Assembly (NCBI RefSeq): GCF_900156495.1
Contig: NZ_FTNT01000007.1
Span: forward strand, 1-64,000
From: Williamsia sterculiae
Lineage (GTDB): Bacteria; Actinomycetota; Actinomycetes; Mycobacteriales; Mycobacteriaceae
Length of the DNA stretch: 64,000 nt
Reading direction: 5' to 3'
Made by a program: the position numbers and the translations under genes. Numbering within the stretch: the stretch's first letter is position 1; every line of letters starts with the position of its first letter. Of the stretch, positions 40,352 to 51,740 are shown in pieces. Under the pieces are notes generated by a model. It had not been told where the DNA came from. It ran no database searches and worked only from the letters and a program-made list of their open reading frames with translations.

Positions 40352-42196
40352 TCAGTCGACCCGGCGCACCGCACCCTTGTCGGCCGACGTGGCCAACCTG
40401 GCGTAGGCGCGCAGCGCGGTGGTGACGGTGCGTTGCCGGTCCCTGGGCTGCCAGGGACGTTCCGACGCCTCCATCTTCGCTCGGCGTTCGGCGAGCACGT
40501 CGTCGTCGACGAGGATCTCCAGCCGCCGGGTGCGGACGTCGACGAGGATCGGGTCGCCGTTCTCCACCAGACCGATGTTCCCGCCGGACGCGGCCTCGGG
40601 AGAGATGTGTCCGACCGAGAGCCCCGAGGATCCGCCGGAGAACCGGCCGTCGGTGACCAACGCGCATTTGCGGCCCATTCCGGTGCCCTTCATGAACGCG
40701 GTGGGGTGCAGCATCTCCTGCATACCCGGGCCGCCCGACGGTCCCTCGTAACGCACCACCAGGACCTCACCGGCCTGGATGGTCTTCGACAGGATCACCT
40801 CCACGGCTTCCTCCTGGCTCTCGACCACCCTCGCGGGTCCCTCGAAGTGCCACAGTTCCTCATCGATCCCCGCGGTCTTGAGCACCGCTCCGTCGACGGC
40901 GAGATTGCCGGTGAGCACGCACAATCCGCCCTCCGCGGTGTACGCGTGTTCCAGGTCGCGGATACAGCCGCCCTCCGCGTCGGTGTCGAGCGACGACCAC
41001 CGGTTCACGGTGGAGAACGGGGTGGTAGTGCGCACACCGCCGGGTGCGGCGTGGAACAGCTCGATCGCCTCCGGGGTGGCCGTTCCACCGCGGATGTCCC
41101 AGTCGTCCAGGAACTCGGCGATGGTGCGTGAGTGCACGGTCGTCGCGGTGTCGTCGAGCAACCCCGCGCGGCGGAGTTCACCCAGGATGGCCGGGATCCC
41201 GCCGGCCCGGTGCACGTCTTCCATGTGGTAGTTCGAGTTCGGCGACACCTTGGACAGGCACGGAACCGCGCGGCTGATCGCGTCGATCACCCCGAGATCG
41301 AAATCGGCGACCTCACCCTCCTGTGCTGCTGCCAACACGTGCAACACGGTGTTGGTCGATCCGCCCATCGCGACGTCGAGCGCCATCGCGTTGCGGAATG
41401 CGGCGGGGGTCGCGACATTGCGGGGGAGCACCGTCGCGTCGTCGTCGCGGTACCACCGGCGCGCGGCCTCCACCACCGCCGTCCCGGCCCGGATGAACAG
41501 TGCACGCCGCGCCTCGTGGGTCGCCAGTGTGGAGCCGTTGCCCGGCAGCGCGAGACCCAGTGCCTCGGTGAGACAGTTCATCGAGTTGGCGGTGAACATC
41601 CCCGAGCAGGATCCGCAGGTGGGGCAGGCGCTGCGCTCGATCTCGGTGAGTTCATCGTCGTCCACACCGGAATTGGCCGACGCCGAGATGGTGGTGATGA
41701 GATCTGACGACGGATGCACCACACCGTCGACGGCGACCGCTTTTCCTGCTTCCATCGGACCGCCGGAGACGAACACCGTCGGGATGTTCAGACGCATGGC
41801 GGCGTTCAACATCCCCGGGGTGATCTTGTCGCAGTTGGAGATACAGACGAGGGCGTCGGCGGTGTGGGCATTGACCATGTATTCCACGGAATCGGCGATG
41901 ATCTCGCGGCTCGGCAAGGAATAGAGCATGCCCCCGTGGCCCATCGCGATGCCGTCGTCGACGGCGATGGTGTGAAATTCGCGGGGCACACCGCCTGCCG
42001 TGCGCACCGCGTCTGCGACGATCTCACCCACGTCCTTGAGATGCACGTGACCGGGCACGAACTGGGTGTAGGAGTTCGCGATGGCGACGATCGGCTTGCC
42101 GAAATCGTCGTCCGTCATCCCGGTCGCGCGCCACAGCGCGCGCGCCCCGGACGCCTCGCGTCCGATGGTGGTTGTGCGTGACCTCAACGGCGGCAT
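40352..42196 (-). CDS. ilvD: Dihydroxy-acid dehydratase
   Basis: This 614-residue IlvD dehydrates the 2,3-dihydroxy acids of valine and isoleucine synthesis. It starts with [38 protein letters not shown] has a cluster Cys, and [19 protein letters not shown] has the others. [21 protein letters not shown] is near the C-terminus. Length normal. Its product feeds the pathway shared with ilvBNC 1 kb away, but it faces the opposite direction. ATG 42196 is preceded by GAGGA. Confidence 0.96.
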   Translation of the reverse strand: MPPLRSRTTTIGREASGARALWRATGMTDDDFGKPIVAIANSYTQFVPGHVHLKDVGEIVADAVRTAGGVPREFHTIAVDDGIAMGHGGMLYSLPSREIIADSVEYMVNAHTADALVCISNCDKITPGMLNAAMRLNIPTVFVSGGPMEAGKAVAVDGVVHPSSDLITTISASANSGVDDDELTEIERSACPTCGSCSGMFTANSMNCLTEALGLALPGNGSTLATHEARRALFIRAGTAVVEAARRWYRDDDATVLPRNVATPAAFRNAMALDVAMGGSTNTVLHVLAAAQEGEVADFDLGVIDAISRAVPCLSKVSPNSNYHMEDVHRAGGIPAILGELRRAGLLDDTATTVHSRTIAEFLDDWDIRGGTATPEAIELFHAAPGGVRTTTPFSTVNRWSSLDTDAEGGCIRDLEHAYTAEGGLCVLTGNLAVDGAVLKTAGIDEELWHFEGPARVVESQEEAVEVILSKTIQAGEVLVVRYEGPSGGPGMQEMLHPTAFMKGTGMGRKCALVTDGRFSGGSSGLSVGHISPEAASGGNIGLVENGDPILVDVRTRRLEILVDDDVLAERRAKMEASERPWQPRDRQRTVTTALRAYARLATSADKGAVRRVD

Positions 42197-42299
42197 GATG
42201 ATTCCTCGATCTGTGTTGGCGGCCCGGCTGACGACGGTGCCGGACCCGTCCGCTCGACCACGGTACTCCGCGGTGTGGACGGGTCTGGGCAGGTGGGAA

Positions 42300-42815
42300 C
42301 TATCCGGCGGCGGCTGCGGCGTAGGGGTCGGGGATGCGTCCTCGCGATGCCGCGGACAGCCGCGGAAGATCGCGGAACGCGATGGCGGGCAGTCGGACGC
42401 GCTCGCCACCGTCGAGTACCGCGCGGACCGATCCCCAGCGTGGGAACTGCAGCCCTTCCAGCCGGTCCCATCCGATACTCCGCGTTCGCCAGGTACCGCG
42501 GACCCGCAATCCCTCGTCGGTGACCACCGTGCGTACCCGCGCCACCCAGATGCCGAACAGCACGGGGAGCAGCAGGGTCCACCCCAGGTACGCCAGCGAC
42601 GCGCCGGACAGGGCCAGCGCGGCGATGAACATCATCGCGACGGCGAAGTAGGTCAGCGGATTGAGGCGGAACACCGCGGGCAACGGGACAACGGGGGTGG
42701 AGCTGTCCGGGTCGACGTCCCCGGTGGTGGGAGTCGACGACGCGCCCGACCCGGCGTCGCCGGTCGGGGGTTTCTCGACGTCGGCAGCGGGGTCGTCGGG
42801 GCTGGTCTCGGCCAT
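42300..42815 (-). CDS. PH-like domain membrane protein
   Basis: This 171-residue protein has a disordered, Pro/Asp-rich first 45 residues and two hydrophobic segments ([17 protein letters not shown] and [17 protein letters not shown]). A bacterial PH-like domain follows: [20 protein letters not shown], then [19 protein letters not shown]. This layout (PF10756-like) is common in actinobacteria next to ilvD or ilvB and has no known function. ATG 42815 begins the disordered part; a longer frame exists with no similarity. Confidence 0.75.
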   Translation of the reverse strand: MAETSPDDPAADVEKPPTGDAGSGASSTPTTGDVDPDSSTPVVPLPAVFRLNPLTYFAVAMMFIAALALSGASLAYLGWTLLLPVLFGIWVARVRTVVTDEGLRVRGTWRTRSIGWDRLEGLQFPRWGSVRAVLDGGERVRLPAIAFRDLPRLSAASRGRIPDPYAAAAAG

Positions 42816-42939
42816 ACCGTCATTGTCGCACCTGCGGTCGGCCGACCCGATCATGGAGCCTTCGCCGGACCCGACACCGTGTGACCTGCGCGCGAACCGG
42901 CCGACCGTCTCATATCGTGGGATGGCGTGTGAGAGCGGT

Positions 42940-42969
42940 TTGACTCCGTGACCGGCCCCGACCTAACGT
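42940..42969 (+). promoter_or_regulatory. ilvBNC promoter
   Basis: TTGACT (42940-42945) and TAACGT (42964-42969) are separated by 18 nt. Transcription is predicted to begin at 42976, the first base of the leader peptide codon GTG. This is the clearest two-box promoter in the window. Confidence 0.6.
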
Positions 42970-42975
42970 GATCGC

Positions 42976-43023
42976 GTGATGCGAAATGATCTTCTCGTAA
43001 TCGGCTGGCGCGTCGTCGCCTGA
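42976..43023 (+). CDS. Attenuation leader peptide of ilvBNC
   Basis: GTG ATG CGA AAT GAT followed by CTT CTC GTA ATC gives a 15-residue peptide, MMRNDLLVIGWRVVA, or 14 from the ATG at 42979. It holds Leu-Leu-Val-Ile in a row and Val-Val near the end, the three amino acids made by this operon. Corynebacterium glutamicum ilvBNC is known to be controlled by attenuation with such a peptide. It is followed at once by pairing segments and a terminator. No ribosome-binding site is needed if the transcript is leaderless, as the promoter spacing predicts. Confidence 0.75.
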   Translation: MMRNDLLVIGWRVVA

Positions 43024-43060
43024 CCGGTCACCACCGAGACCCCGAAGCATCGACGCGCCA
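43006..43060 (+). promoter_or_regulatory. Attenuator pairing segments
   Basis: The 10-nt TGGCGCGTCG inside the leader peptide (43006-43015) is exactly complementary to 43051-43060, directly before the terminator stem. ACCCCGA (43039-43045) can also pair with the terminator's 3' arm. A ribosome stalled at the Leu-Leu-Val-Ile codons or finishing at the stop would expose or cover the first segment. Which pairing is the antiterminator cannot be settled without folding. Confidence 0.5.
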
Positions 43061-43094
43061 CCCTCGATCAGCTGTTTGCTGTCGGGGGTTTTTT
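43061..43094 (+). terminator. ilvBNC attenuator terminator
   Basis: A stem of about 11 bp with one bulged base (43061-43072 with 43078-43088) closes on a TGTTT-type loop and is followed by six T residues (43089-43094). It is the only terminator here with a proper U-tract, and it sits upstream of the first structural gene, as an attenuator must. Confidence 0.7.
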
Positions 43095-43111
43095 GTTGCC
43101 CAGTCAGCGTC

Positions 43112-43129
43112 GGCCGGATCGCTCCGGCC
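43112..43129 (+). repeat. Hairpin between attenuator and ilvB
   Basis: GGCCGGA (43112-43118) and TCCGGCC (43123-43129) form a perfect 7-bp stem with a TCGC loop, 15 nt before the ilvB ribosome-binding site. It may stabilise or process the mRNA 5' end. Confidence 0.45.
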
Positions 43130-43155
43130 CACGCGCAACCATCGAGGAACGTGCA

Positions 43156-45155
43156 GTGAGCGCACCAACAGCACGCACCCAGTCGGGTGGGACGCCGTCA
43201 CCGGCGCCCCATCCGGCGTCGCCCGCCGAGGTGGCCAAACCGACCCCGCCCGCGGCCCGTCAGGCCGCGGTCCGGTCCGGACAGCGCACCGTCGCACCGG
43301 AGCGGATGAGCGGAGCGGCGGCGGTCGTCCGGTCCCTGGAGGAACTCGGCGTCGACGTCGTGTTCGGACTCCCTGGCGGCGCGGTGCTTCCGGTCTACGA
43401 TCCGCTCCTCGACTCGGTCCGCGTCCGGCACATCCTCGTTCGGCATGAGCAGGGTGCAGGTCACGCGGCCACCGGCTACGCGCAGGTGGCCGGACGCGCC
43501 GGGGTCTGTATGGCCACCTCGGGACCGGGCGCCACCAACCTGGTCACGCCGCTTGCCGACGCCCAGATGGACTCCGTTCCCGTCGTCGCGATCACCGGCC
43601 AGGTGGGTAGGGCGCTCATCGGCACCGACGCCTTCCAGGAGGCCGACATCTCCGGCATCACGATGCCGGTGACCAAGCACAACTTCCTGGTCAGCAACGG
43701 TGCCGACATCGCAAGAACGATGGTCGAGGCCTTCTACATCGCCGAGAGCGGACGCCCCGGTGCCGTGCTCGTCGACATCCCCAAGGATGTGCTGCAGGCG
43801 CAGACCACCTTTTCCTGGCCACCGCAGGTCGACCTGCCCGGGTATCGGCCGGTCACCAAACCGCATGGCAAGCAGATTCGCGAGGCCGCTCGGCTGATCA
43901 CCGCGGCGAAGTCGCCGGTGCTGTACGTCGGCGGCGGGGTGATCAAGGCCGAGGCCGCTGCGGAACTGCGGGAGCTCGCCGAACTGACCGGGATCCCGGT
44001 GGTCACCACCTTGATGGCCCGCGGTGCCTTCCCCGACAGTCACGATCTGCACCTGGGTATGCCCGGCATGCACGGGACCGTCGCGGCCGTCGCCGCGTTG
44101 CAGCGCAGCGACCTGCTGATCACGTTGGGTGCGCGCTTCGACGATCGTGTCACCGGTCAACTCGACACCTTCGCCCCCGATGCCAAGGTCATCCACGCCG
44201 ACATCGACCCCGCGGAGATCGGTAAGAACCGACACGCCGACGTGCCGATCGTCGGGGACTGCAAGGCGGTGATCGGCGAACTGGTCGCCTCCCTGCGCGA
44301 CGAACTCGCCCGTGGCGGTTCGGCTCCCGACCTCACCGAGTGGTGGACCTACCTCGACCGCACGCGGCGCGCCTACCCGCTGAGCTACGACCGCCCGTCC
44401 GACGGTGCGATGTCGCCGGAGTTCGTGATCCAGTCGGTCGGCAAGGCGGCCGGGCCCGATGCGATCTACTGCGCGGGTGTCGGACAGCACCAGATGTGGG
44501 CCGCACAGTTCATCTCGTACGAGAAGCCGCGTACCTGGCTGAATTCCGGTGGTCTGGGGACAATGGGTTACGCGGTGCCCGCGGCGATGGGTGCCAAGGT
44601 CGCCGACCCCGACACCGAGGTGTGGGCGATCGACGGCGACGGGTGCTTCCAGATGACCAACCAGGAGTTGGCCACCTGCGCGATCGAGGGCATCCCCATC
44701 AAGGTCGCCCTGATCAACAACGGGAACCTGGGCATGGTCCGACAGTGGCAGACGCTGTTCTACGACGAGCGGTATTCCAGCACAGATCTGGCGACGCACA
44801 GCCGTCGCATCCCGGACTTCGTGAAACTCGCTGAGGCGCTGGGATGTGTGGCATTCCGTTGCGAGGACGAGTCGGAGGTCGACGAGGTGATCGCCAAGGC
44901 GCGTGCCATCAACGACCGTCCGGTCGTCATCGACTTCGTCGTCGGTGCCGACGCGCAGGTGTGGCCGATGGTCGCCGCGGGAACCGGTAACGACCAGATC
45001 ATGGCGGCCAGGGGTATCCGGCCGCTGTTCGACGACGACGCGGCCGCCGATCCGGTCGAGATCCATGAGGCGATGGTTCGTCCGGACGCCGGGGCTCCGG
45101 AGAGCGCGGGTGTCGACGGTTCGCTGGGCGATCGGGAGAATTCGGGAGGCGCACG

Positions 45156-45159
<4 letters not shown>
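43156..45159 (+). CDS. ilvB: Acetolactate synthase large subunit
   Basis: This 667-residue TPP enzyme catalyses the first common step of branched-chain amino acid synthesis. The catalytic Glu lies in [16 protein letters not shown] (~residue 100). [15 protein letters not shown] lies upstream. The TPP motif runs from [20 protein letters not shown] to [13 protein letters not shown] near residue 500. An N-terminal Pro/Ala-rich stretch of ~50 residues and a C-terminal ~40-residue tail extend the usual length slightly. GTG 43156 follows CGAGGAA. It overlaps ilvN by ATGA. Confidence 0.96.
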
Positions 45160-46725
<1,566 letters not shown>

Positions 46726-46752
46726 CGCCTGACGGCGCCGGTCTCCACGCCG

Positions 46753-46795
46753 ACGACGAGGGCCTCGACCGGAATCCGGTCGAGGCCCTCGTCGT
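46753..46795. terminator. Bidirectional terminator between ilvC and the protease gene
   Basis: A perfect 20-bp inverted repeat (46753-46772 with 46776-46795) with a 3-nt AAT loop lies between two convergent genes. It is the longest hairpin in the window and can serve both strands. Confidence 0.82.
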
Positions 46796-46813
46796 ATCGG
46801 TGACGTGTCCGGG

Positions 46814-47476
46814 TCAGAACACTCGATAGTTGTGGTTGTCGGTCGCGGTGTTCATCCGGGTGAGGATGGGACCGATGTTGGTGCCGGTCTCCGGGCCGAT
46901 GCAGGCCACGTAGTAGAAGGCGTTGATCATTCCGACCAGGCGGTTGCCCAGCACCACGGGGCTGCCGGAATCACCCTCTGCGATGCAGATGGTGCTGAAG
47001 TGGGCCGTGCCGTCGGAGAACAAGGTCACGCCGCAGGTGTTGCCGGTCGTGCGACCGGTCTTGCAGCCGATGTCCGGGAAGCGCGGGGGAGCGGTCTGGA
47101 TGGATCGGATGGTGACGCCACCGACGCTGCGCAACGGGGCGACCTTCGCCGCGTCGAATTCGATGATCGCGAAGTCGAGGTCGGGGGTCGAGTAGGTCAC
47201 CTTGCCGACGACCCCGTTGCGCTGGAAATTCTCACCCACCACCGACTGGCCTGCCGTACCGCAGTGCCCCGCGGTGAGACCGATGAGTCGGTTGCGGTAG
47301 TCGTGGCCGATGGTCGTCAGCGTGCAGGCGGCGGCCTTGTCGCCACCCTTGAGGATCAGGATCCCGGAGCCACCGCCGAGCGCCGTGGTCGGTGCGGCGG
47401 ACGCGGTACCCGTACCCACCACCAGGGTCACGGCCGCCGCGAGGGTCGCGGCCAGCACCGCAAACTTCTTGAACAT
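46814..47476 (-). CDS. Secreted trypsin-like serine protease (S1 family)
   Basis: This 220-residue exported protease has the signal peptide FKKFAVLAATLAAAVTLVVG, cleaved near ASA at ~28. The catalytic His is in GLTAGHCG (~residue 72), the Asp in TPDLDFAIIEFD (~residue 100) and the Ser in CIAEGDSGSPVV (~residue 172). Four Cys suggest two disulfides. This is the small alpha-lytic/streptogrisin-like shape without a long pro-region, common in Gordonia and Rhodococcus. ATG 47476 is preferred over an upstream TTG, with GGAG upstream. No neighbour explains its role. Confidence 0.85.
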   Translation of the reverse strand: MFKKFAVLAATLAAAVTLVVGTGTASAAPTTALGGGSGILILKGGDKAAACTLTTIGHDYRNRLIGLTAGHCGTAGQSVVGENFQRNGVVGKVTYSTPDLDFAIIEFDAAKVAPLRSVGGVTIRSIQTAPPRFPDIGCKTGRTTGNTCGVTLFSDGTAHFSTICIAEGDSGSPVVLGNRLVGMINAFYYVACIGPETGTNIGPILTRMNTATDNHNYRVF

Positions 47477-47666
47477 CAAAACTCCGGTCTGTTGTCTGCT
47501 GTCGCTCGTGCCCCGATGCGTGCGCGATTGAGAGTCGCGTCACGCGCCACTGGCAACCTATATGTGGAAGACGGCCCAGGGCCAGTCAGTGGCGAAGTCG
47601 TTACCTGTACTTCCGATGTACCGGCAGCGGCGTGTGACCCGGTCCGGGTCCGCGAGGCCCGGGCTC

Positions 47667-47672
47667 TAAGCT
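47667..47672 (+). promoter_or_regulatory. -10-like box for serA
   Basis: TAAGCT lies 96 nt before the serA GTG, so serA would have a real 5' leader of about 90 nt, unlike many genes here. The leader contains a six-codon ORF, MVLIPT (47720-47740), which may be chance. An AGAGGAG ribosome-binding sequence precedes serA. Confidence 0.35.
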
Positions 47673-47768
47673 GGTCGGGGATCGCCTGAGAGCGCTCCGG
47701 ACGGGCCCTGGGTGTCCTCATGGTTCTCATCCCGACCTGAAGATGACCCGATCAGAGGAGACGACGAC

Positions 47769-49367
47769 GTGACCACTGCCGACCGACGGCCTGTTGTGCT
47801 CATCGCCGACAAGCTCGCGCCCTCGACCGTCGCCGCTCTCGGCGACGACGTCGAGGTGCGCTGGGTGGATGGTCCAGACCGTCCGGCGTTGCTCGCGGCC
47901 ATCGCCGACGCCGACGCCGTCCTGGTGCGGTCCGCGACGACCATCGACGCAGAGGTCCTCGCCGCGGCGCCGAACCTGAAGATCGTGGCCCGGGCGGGTG
48001 TGGGTCTGGACAACGTCGACGTCCCGGCTGCGACCGAACGCGGTGTCATGGTGGTCAACGCCCCGACCTCCAACATCCACACCGCGGCCGAACACGCCAT
48101 CACCCTGATGCTGGCCGCCGCCCGGCAGATCCCGCAGGCCGACGCCTCGTTGCGTGAGCACACGTGGAAGCGGTCGTCGTTCAACGGTGTGGAGATCTTC
48201 GGCAAGACCGTCGGCATCGTCGGACTCGGCCGTATCGGTCAGCTGGTCGCGGCGCGACTGGCCGCCTTCGAGACCTCGATCATCGCCTACGACCCGTATG
48301 TGTCCGCCGCACGGGCCGCGCAGCTCGGCATCGAGCTGGTGTCGCTGGACGAGCTGCTCGAACGGGCCGACCTGTTCAGCGTTCACCTACCCAAGACGCC
48401 GGAGACGTTGGGCCTCATCGGTGCCGACCAACTGGCCAAGACCAAACCGGGTGTGATCATCGTCAACGCGGCCCGCGGTGGTCTCGTCGACGAACAAGCC
48501 CTCGCCGATGCGGTGACCTCCGGACAGGTCGGGGCCGCCGGTCTCGATGTCTACGCCACCGAACCGTGCACCGACAGCCCGCTGTTCGAACTCCCTCAGG
48601 TGGTGGTGACGCCGCATCTGGGGGCATCGACCTCCGAGGCACAGGACCGCGCCGGCACCGACGTCGCCAAGAGTGTGCGTCTGGCCCTGGCCGGCCACTT
48701 CGTCCCGGACGCGGTGAACATCACCGGCGGCGCCGTCGACGACGAGGTCGCCCCGTGGTTGGAGCTGGTCCGCAAACTCGGCGTGCTGCTGGGTGCGGTC
48801 GCCCAGCGGGTGCCGAGTTCGGTGTCGGTCGAGGTGCGTGGCGAGCTCGCGTCCAAGCCGGTCGAGGTGTTGGGCCTGTCCGCGCTGCGCGGGCTGTTCT
48901 CGGCGGTGATCGACGACCCGGTGACGTTCGTCAATGCGCCATCGGTGGCCAGTGAACGCGGGGTCACCCACGACGTGACCACCGCTACCGAGAGCCCCAA
49001 TCATCGTTCGCTGGTGGATCTACGGGCGGTCTTCGGCGACGGTTTGGTGCTCAACGTCGCGGGCACGCTGAGCGGTCCCTCGGAGGTCGAGAAGATCGTC
49101 AACATCAACAGCCGCAACTTCGACCTGAGGGCCGAGGGCCGTAACCTCGTTGTCTCCTACACCGACCAGCCCGGTTCGCTGGGCAAGATCGGCACGCTGC
49201 TCGGCAACGCCGGTGTCGACATCGTCGCCGCCGGTCTGTCGCAGGATGCCGAGGGCTCGGGTGCGACCGTGTTGTTGCGCGTCGACCGGGAGATCCCGTC
49301 GGAGGTGGTCGCCGCGGTCGGTGACGCGGTGTCGGCGACCCTGATCGAGCAGGTCGATCTGTCGTGA
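47769..49367 (+). CDS. serA: D-3-phosphoglycerate dehydrogenase
   Basis: This 532-residue type 1 (long) SerA makes phosphohydroxypyruvate from 3-phosphoglycerate with NAD. The NAD-binding motif is [15 protein letters not shown] (~residue 153). The substrate Arg and acid-base residues fall around [18 protein letters not shown] and [15 protein letters not shown]. After ~320 comes the intervening ASB-type domain and the C-terminal ACT domain ([20 protein letters not shown]), as in mycobacteria. GTG 47769 follows CAGAGGAGACG. Its stop overlaps the leuB GTG, so the two are co-translated. Confidence 0.96.
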   Translation: MTTADRRPVVLIADKLAPSTVAALGDDVEVRWVDGPDRPALLAAIADADAVLVRSATTIDAEVLAAAPNLKIVARAGVGLDNVDVPAATERGVMVVNAPTSNIHTAAEHAITLMLAAARQIPQADASLREHTWKRSSFNGVEIFGKTVGIVGLGRIGQLVAARLAAFETSIIAYDPYVSAARAAQLGIELVSLDELLERADLFSVHLPKTPETLGLIGADQLAKTKPGVIIVNAARGGLVDEQALADAVTSGQVGAAGLDVYATEPCTDSPLFELPQVVVTPHLGASTSEAQDRAGTDVAKSVRLALAGHFVPDAVNITGGAVDDEVAPWLELVRKLGVLLGAVAQRVPSSVSVEVRGELASKPVEVLGLSALRGLFSAVIDDPVTFVNAPSVASERGVTHDVTTATESPNHRSLVDLRAVFGDGLVLNVAGTLSGPSEVEKIVNINSRNFDLRAEGRNLVVSYTDQPGSLGKIGTLLGNAGVDIVAAGLSQDAEGSGATVLLRVDREIPSEVVAAVGDAVSATLIEQVDLS

Positions 49368-50374
49368 GACTGGCGGTGATCCCGGGTGACGGGATCGGTC
49401 CGGAGGTCATCGACCAGGCCCTGCGGGTGTTGCGAGCGGTGCGATCCGATGTGGAGACCACCGACTACGACTTCGGCGCCCGGCGCTATCACCGCACCGG
49501 CGAGCTGCTCACCGAGGACGATCTGGCCTCGATCCGCGAACACGACGCGATCCTGCTCGGGGCGATCGGGGACCCGTCGGTCCCGTCGGGTGTTCTCGAG
49601 CGCGGCTTCCTGTTGAAGATGCGATTCGCGCTCGATCACCATGTCAACCTGCGACCGTCGAAACTCTTCGCGGGGGTCACGTCGCCGCTGGCGGGTGACC
49701 CCGACATCGACTTCGTGGTCGTGCGGGAGGGTACCGAGGGCCCCTACACCGGTAACGGCGGCGCGATCCGGGTCGGCACCCCGCACGAGGTGGCCACCGA
49801 GGTCAGTCTCAACACGAGGTTCGGCGTCGAGAGGGTGGTCCGCGATGCGTTCGCCCGCGCGCAGCAACGGCGCAAGAAACTGACCCTGGTGCACAAGACC
49901 AACGTGCTGACCTTCGCCGGCTCCCTGTGGAGTCGCACCGTCGACGAGGTGGCCACCGAATTCCCCGACGTGAGCACCGACTACTGCCACGTCGATGCCG
50001 CGACCATCTACCTGGTCACCGACCCCGGTCGCTTCGACGTGATCGTCACCGACAACCTGTTCGGCGACATCATCACCGATATCGCGGCAGCGGTGTCGGG
50101 GGGGATCGGGTTGGCCGCGTCGGGCAACATCGACGCCACCGGAACGAACCCCTCGATGTTCGAACCGGTACACGGCAGTGCACCCGACATCGCCGGGCAG
50201 GGCAAGGCCGATCCGACGGCCGCGATCCTCTCTGTCGCGTTGCTGCTGCGTCAGCTCGGTGACGAGGATGCGGCGACGCGCATCGAGAAGGTGGTCGCCG
50301 ACGATCTGGCCGGGCGAACCGACGCCGCGAGCGGCACCACCGAGACAGGCGACCGGATCGTCGCCGCACTGTAG
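49364..50374 (+). CDS. leuB: 3-isopropylmalate dehydrogenase
   Basis: This 336-residue enzyme catalyses the oxidative decarboxylation in leucine synthesis. [16 protein letters not shown] opens the protein, [15 protein letters not shown] has the substrate Arg, [15 protein letters not shown] follows, and [20 protein letters not shown] provides the metal-binding Asp residues. The length is typical for the short actinobacterial form. Its GTG overlaps the serA stop. leuCD is 8 kb away. It converges on the MFS gene. Confidence 0.96.
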   Translation: MRLAVIPGDGIGPEVIDQALRVLRAVRSDVETTDYDFGARRYHRTGELLTEDDLASIREHDAILLGAIGDPSVPSGVLERGFLLKMRFALDHHVNLRPSKLFAGVTSPLAGDPDIDFVVVREGTEGPYTGNGGAIRVGTPHEVATEVSLNTRFGVERVVRDAFARAQQRRKKLTLVHKTNVLTFAGSLWSRTVDEVATEFPDVSTDYCHVDAATIYLVTDPGRFDVIVTDNLFGDIITDIAAAVSGGIGLAASGNIDATGTNPSMFEPVHGSAPDIAGQGKADPTAAILSVALLLRQLGDEDAATRIEKVVADDLAGRTDAASGTTETGDRIVAAL

Positions 50375-50390
50375 TCCGGGGATCTGCTCC

Positions 50391-51620
50391 TCAGGACCGG
50401 GTCGGCGCCTCCACGGTGCGGTCCGCTTCGGAACTGCGGTCGCGGGGAATCAGCGGTAACGCGATCAGCGGGGTGATCGCGGCGGCCGCGAACGAGCCCG
50501 GGAAGCCGATCGAACCGACCATCACGCCGAAGAGCGGGGTGGTGCCCGCGGTGGCGAGATACTGAGCCGTGTTCTGCACGCCCAGCCCCCGACCGCTCCA
50601 CCCCGGTCCGGCGTACTCGGCGATGGCGGTGAAGGCGAGTCCGTTGTCGGCCACCGTCGCCACCGACGCGAGGACCATCACCGCGGCGGCGACCGGGCTG
50701 TGCAGCCAGTCGGTCAGCGCCAGCAGGGCCATGCCACAGGCAGCCGCTCCGGCGATCACCCGGATCGGGCGCATCCGAGACCCCCAGACGTCGGAGATGC
50801 GGCCCGCCGCGATCCGGCCGAAGGCGCCCAGTACCTGGGTGCAGGTCACCAGGATCCCCGCGGTCGCGGGATGCCACCCGTGACCGACGATGAGCCAGGT
50901 GGGTACGAACGTCCACATGACGGACTGCGGGATCACCAGCAGCACGCTCACCGCATGGATGCGCGCCAGGAAACTGCTCGCCCGGTAGGGATTCCACCTG
51001 ATGTCGTCGTCGGTGCCGCCGGGCTGCGGTCGTGGGGGGTCGATGATGCCGACGACGGTCACCAGCAGGCCGATCGCCGAGACCACGACCGGGACCGCGA
51101 GGCCGGCCGCGACACCGTGCCCCTGTGCGGCCGCGGGCATGGTCAGCGCGCAGACGCCGATCCCCAGCGGCTGTGCCATCTGACGGATCCCCATGGCGGT
51201 GCCTCGCTGCTCGGGGCGAAACCACCCGACCACGATCCGGCCACTGGCCCCGTTGGCGGCACCCGATGACAATCCGCCGGCGAAGAGCAGTACCCCGAGC
51301 AACGGATACCCTGCGTCACACATGGCCGCGACCAGGGCGCCGGCGGTGGCCAGCAAGGTCAGCGACACCGAGACGATCAGGACACTGCGTTCGCCGAATC
51401 GGTCGAGCAGTGTTCCCCACGGGATGATCGAGATCATCAGTCCCACGGTCGGGATGGCGGCGAGCGTGGATGCCTGGGCCAGCGAGAGCCCGGCATCCCG
51501 GTGCAGTGCGGGGATGAGGAAGGCGATCCCGTTCACCGCACAGGTCGTGGTCATCGCGGCGACGAGGGAACAGGCCAGCATCGACCACCGTCGTCGTGCG
51601 GACACCTCGGTGACCGACAT
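50391..51620 (-). CDS. MFS transporter
   Basis: This 409-residue protein has about twelve hydrophobic segments, for example MLACSLVAAMTTTCAVNGIAF, VSAIGLLVTVVGI and PVAAAVMVLASVATVADNG. A DRFGERSVL-type loop (LLDRFGERSVLIVS) between segments 2 and 3 is the MFS signature A. It matches Rv2994 by position. The substrate is unknown; no drug- or sugar-specific motif was recognised. ATG 51620 is preceded by GGAGGTG. Convergent with leuB, divergent from the FAH gene. Confidence 0.85.
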   Translation of the reverse strand: MSVTEVSARRRWSMLACSLVAAMTTTCAVNGIAFLIPALHRDAGLSLAQASTLAAIPTVGLMISIIPWGTLLDRFGERSVLIVSVSLTLLATAGALVAAMCDAGYPLLGVLLFAGGLSSGAANGASGRIVVGWFRPEQRGTAMGIRQMAQPLGIGVCALTMPAAAQGHGVAAGLAVPVVVSAIGLLVTVVGIIDPPRPQPGGTDDDIRWNPYRASSFLARIHAVSVLLVIPQSVMWTFVPTWLIVGHGWHPATAGILVTCTQVLGAFGRIAAGRISDVWGSRMRPIRVIAGAAACGMALLALTDWLHSPVAAAVMVLASVATVADNGLAFTAIAEYAGPGWSGRGLGVQNTAQYLATAGTTPLFGVMVGSIGFPGSFAAAAITPLIALPLIPRDRSSEADRTVEAPTRS

Positions 51621-51728
51621 CACCACCTCCCGAACGAGTCTTGTGTGCTGTCTCAAATAATGGAACGTCGTGCCCACATCGTAGAACCGTTCGTTCCCGC
51701 AGGGAAAGTCGTCTCCCATCGGGTGGGA

Positions 51729-51734
51729 TAGGCT
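51729..51734 (+). promoter_or_regulatory. -10-like box before the FAH gene
   Basis: TAGGCT ends 6 nt before ATG 51741. Confidence 0.42.
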
Positions 51735-51740
51735 CACGCC

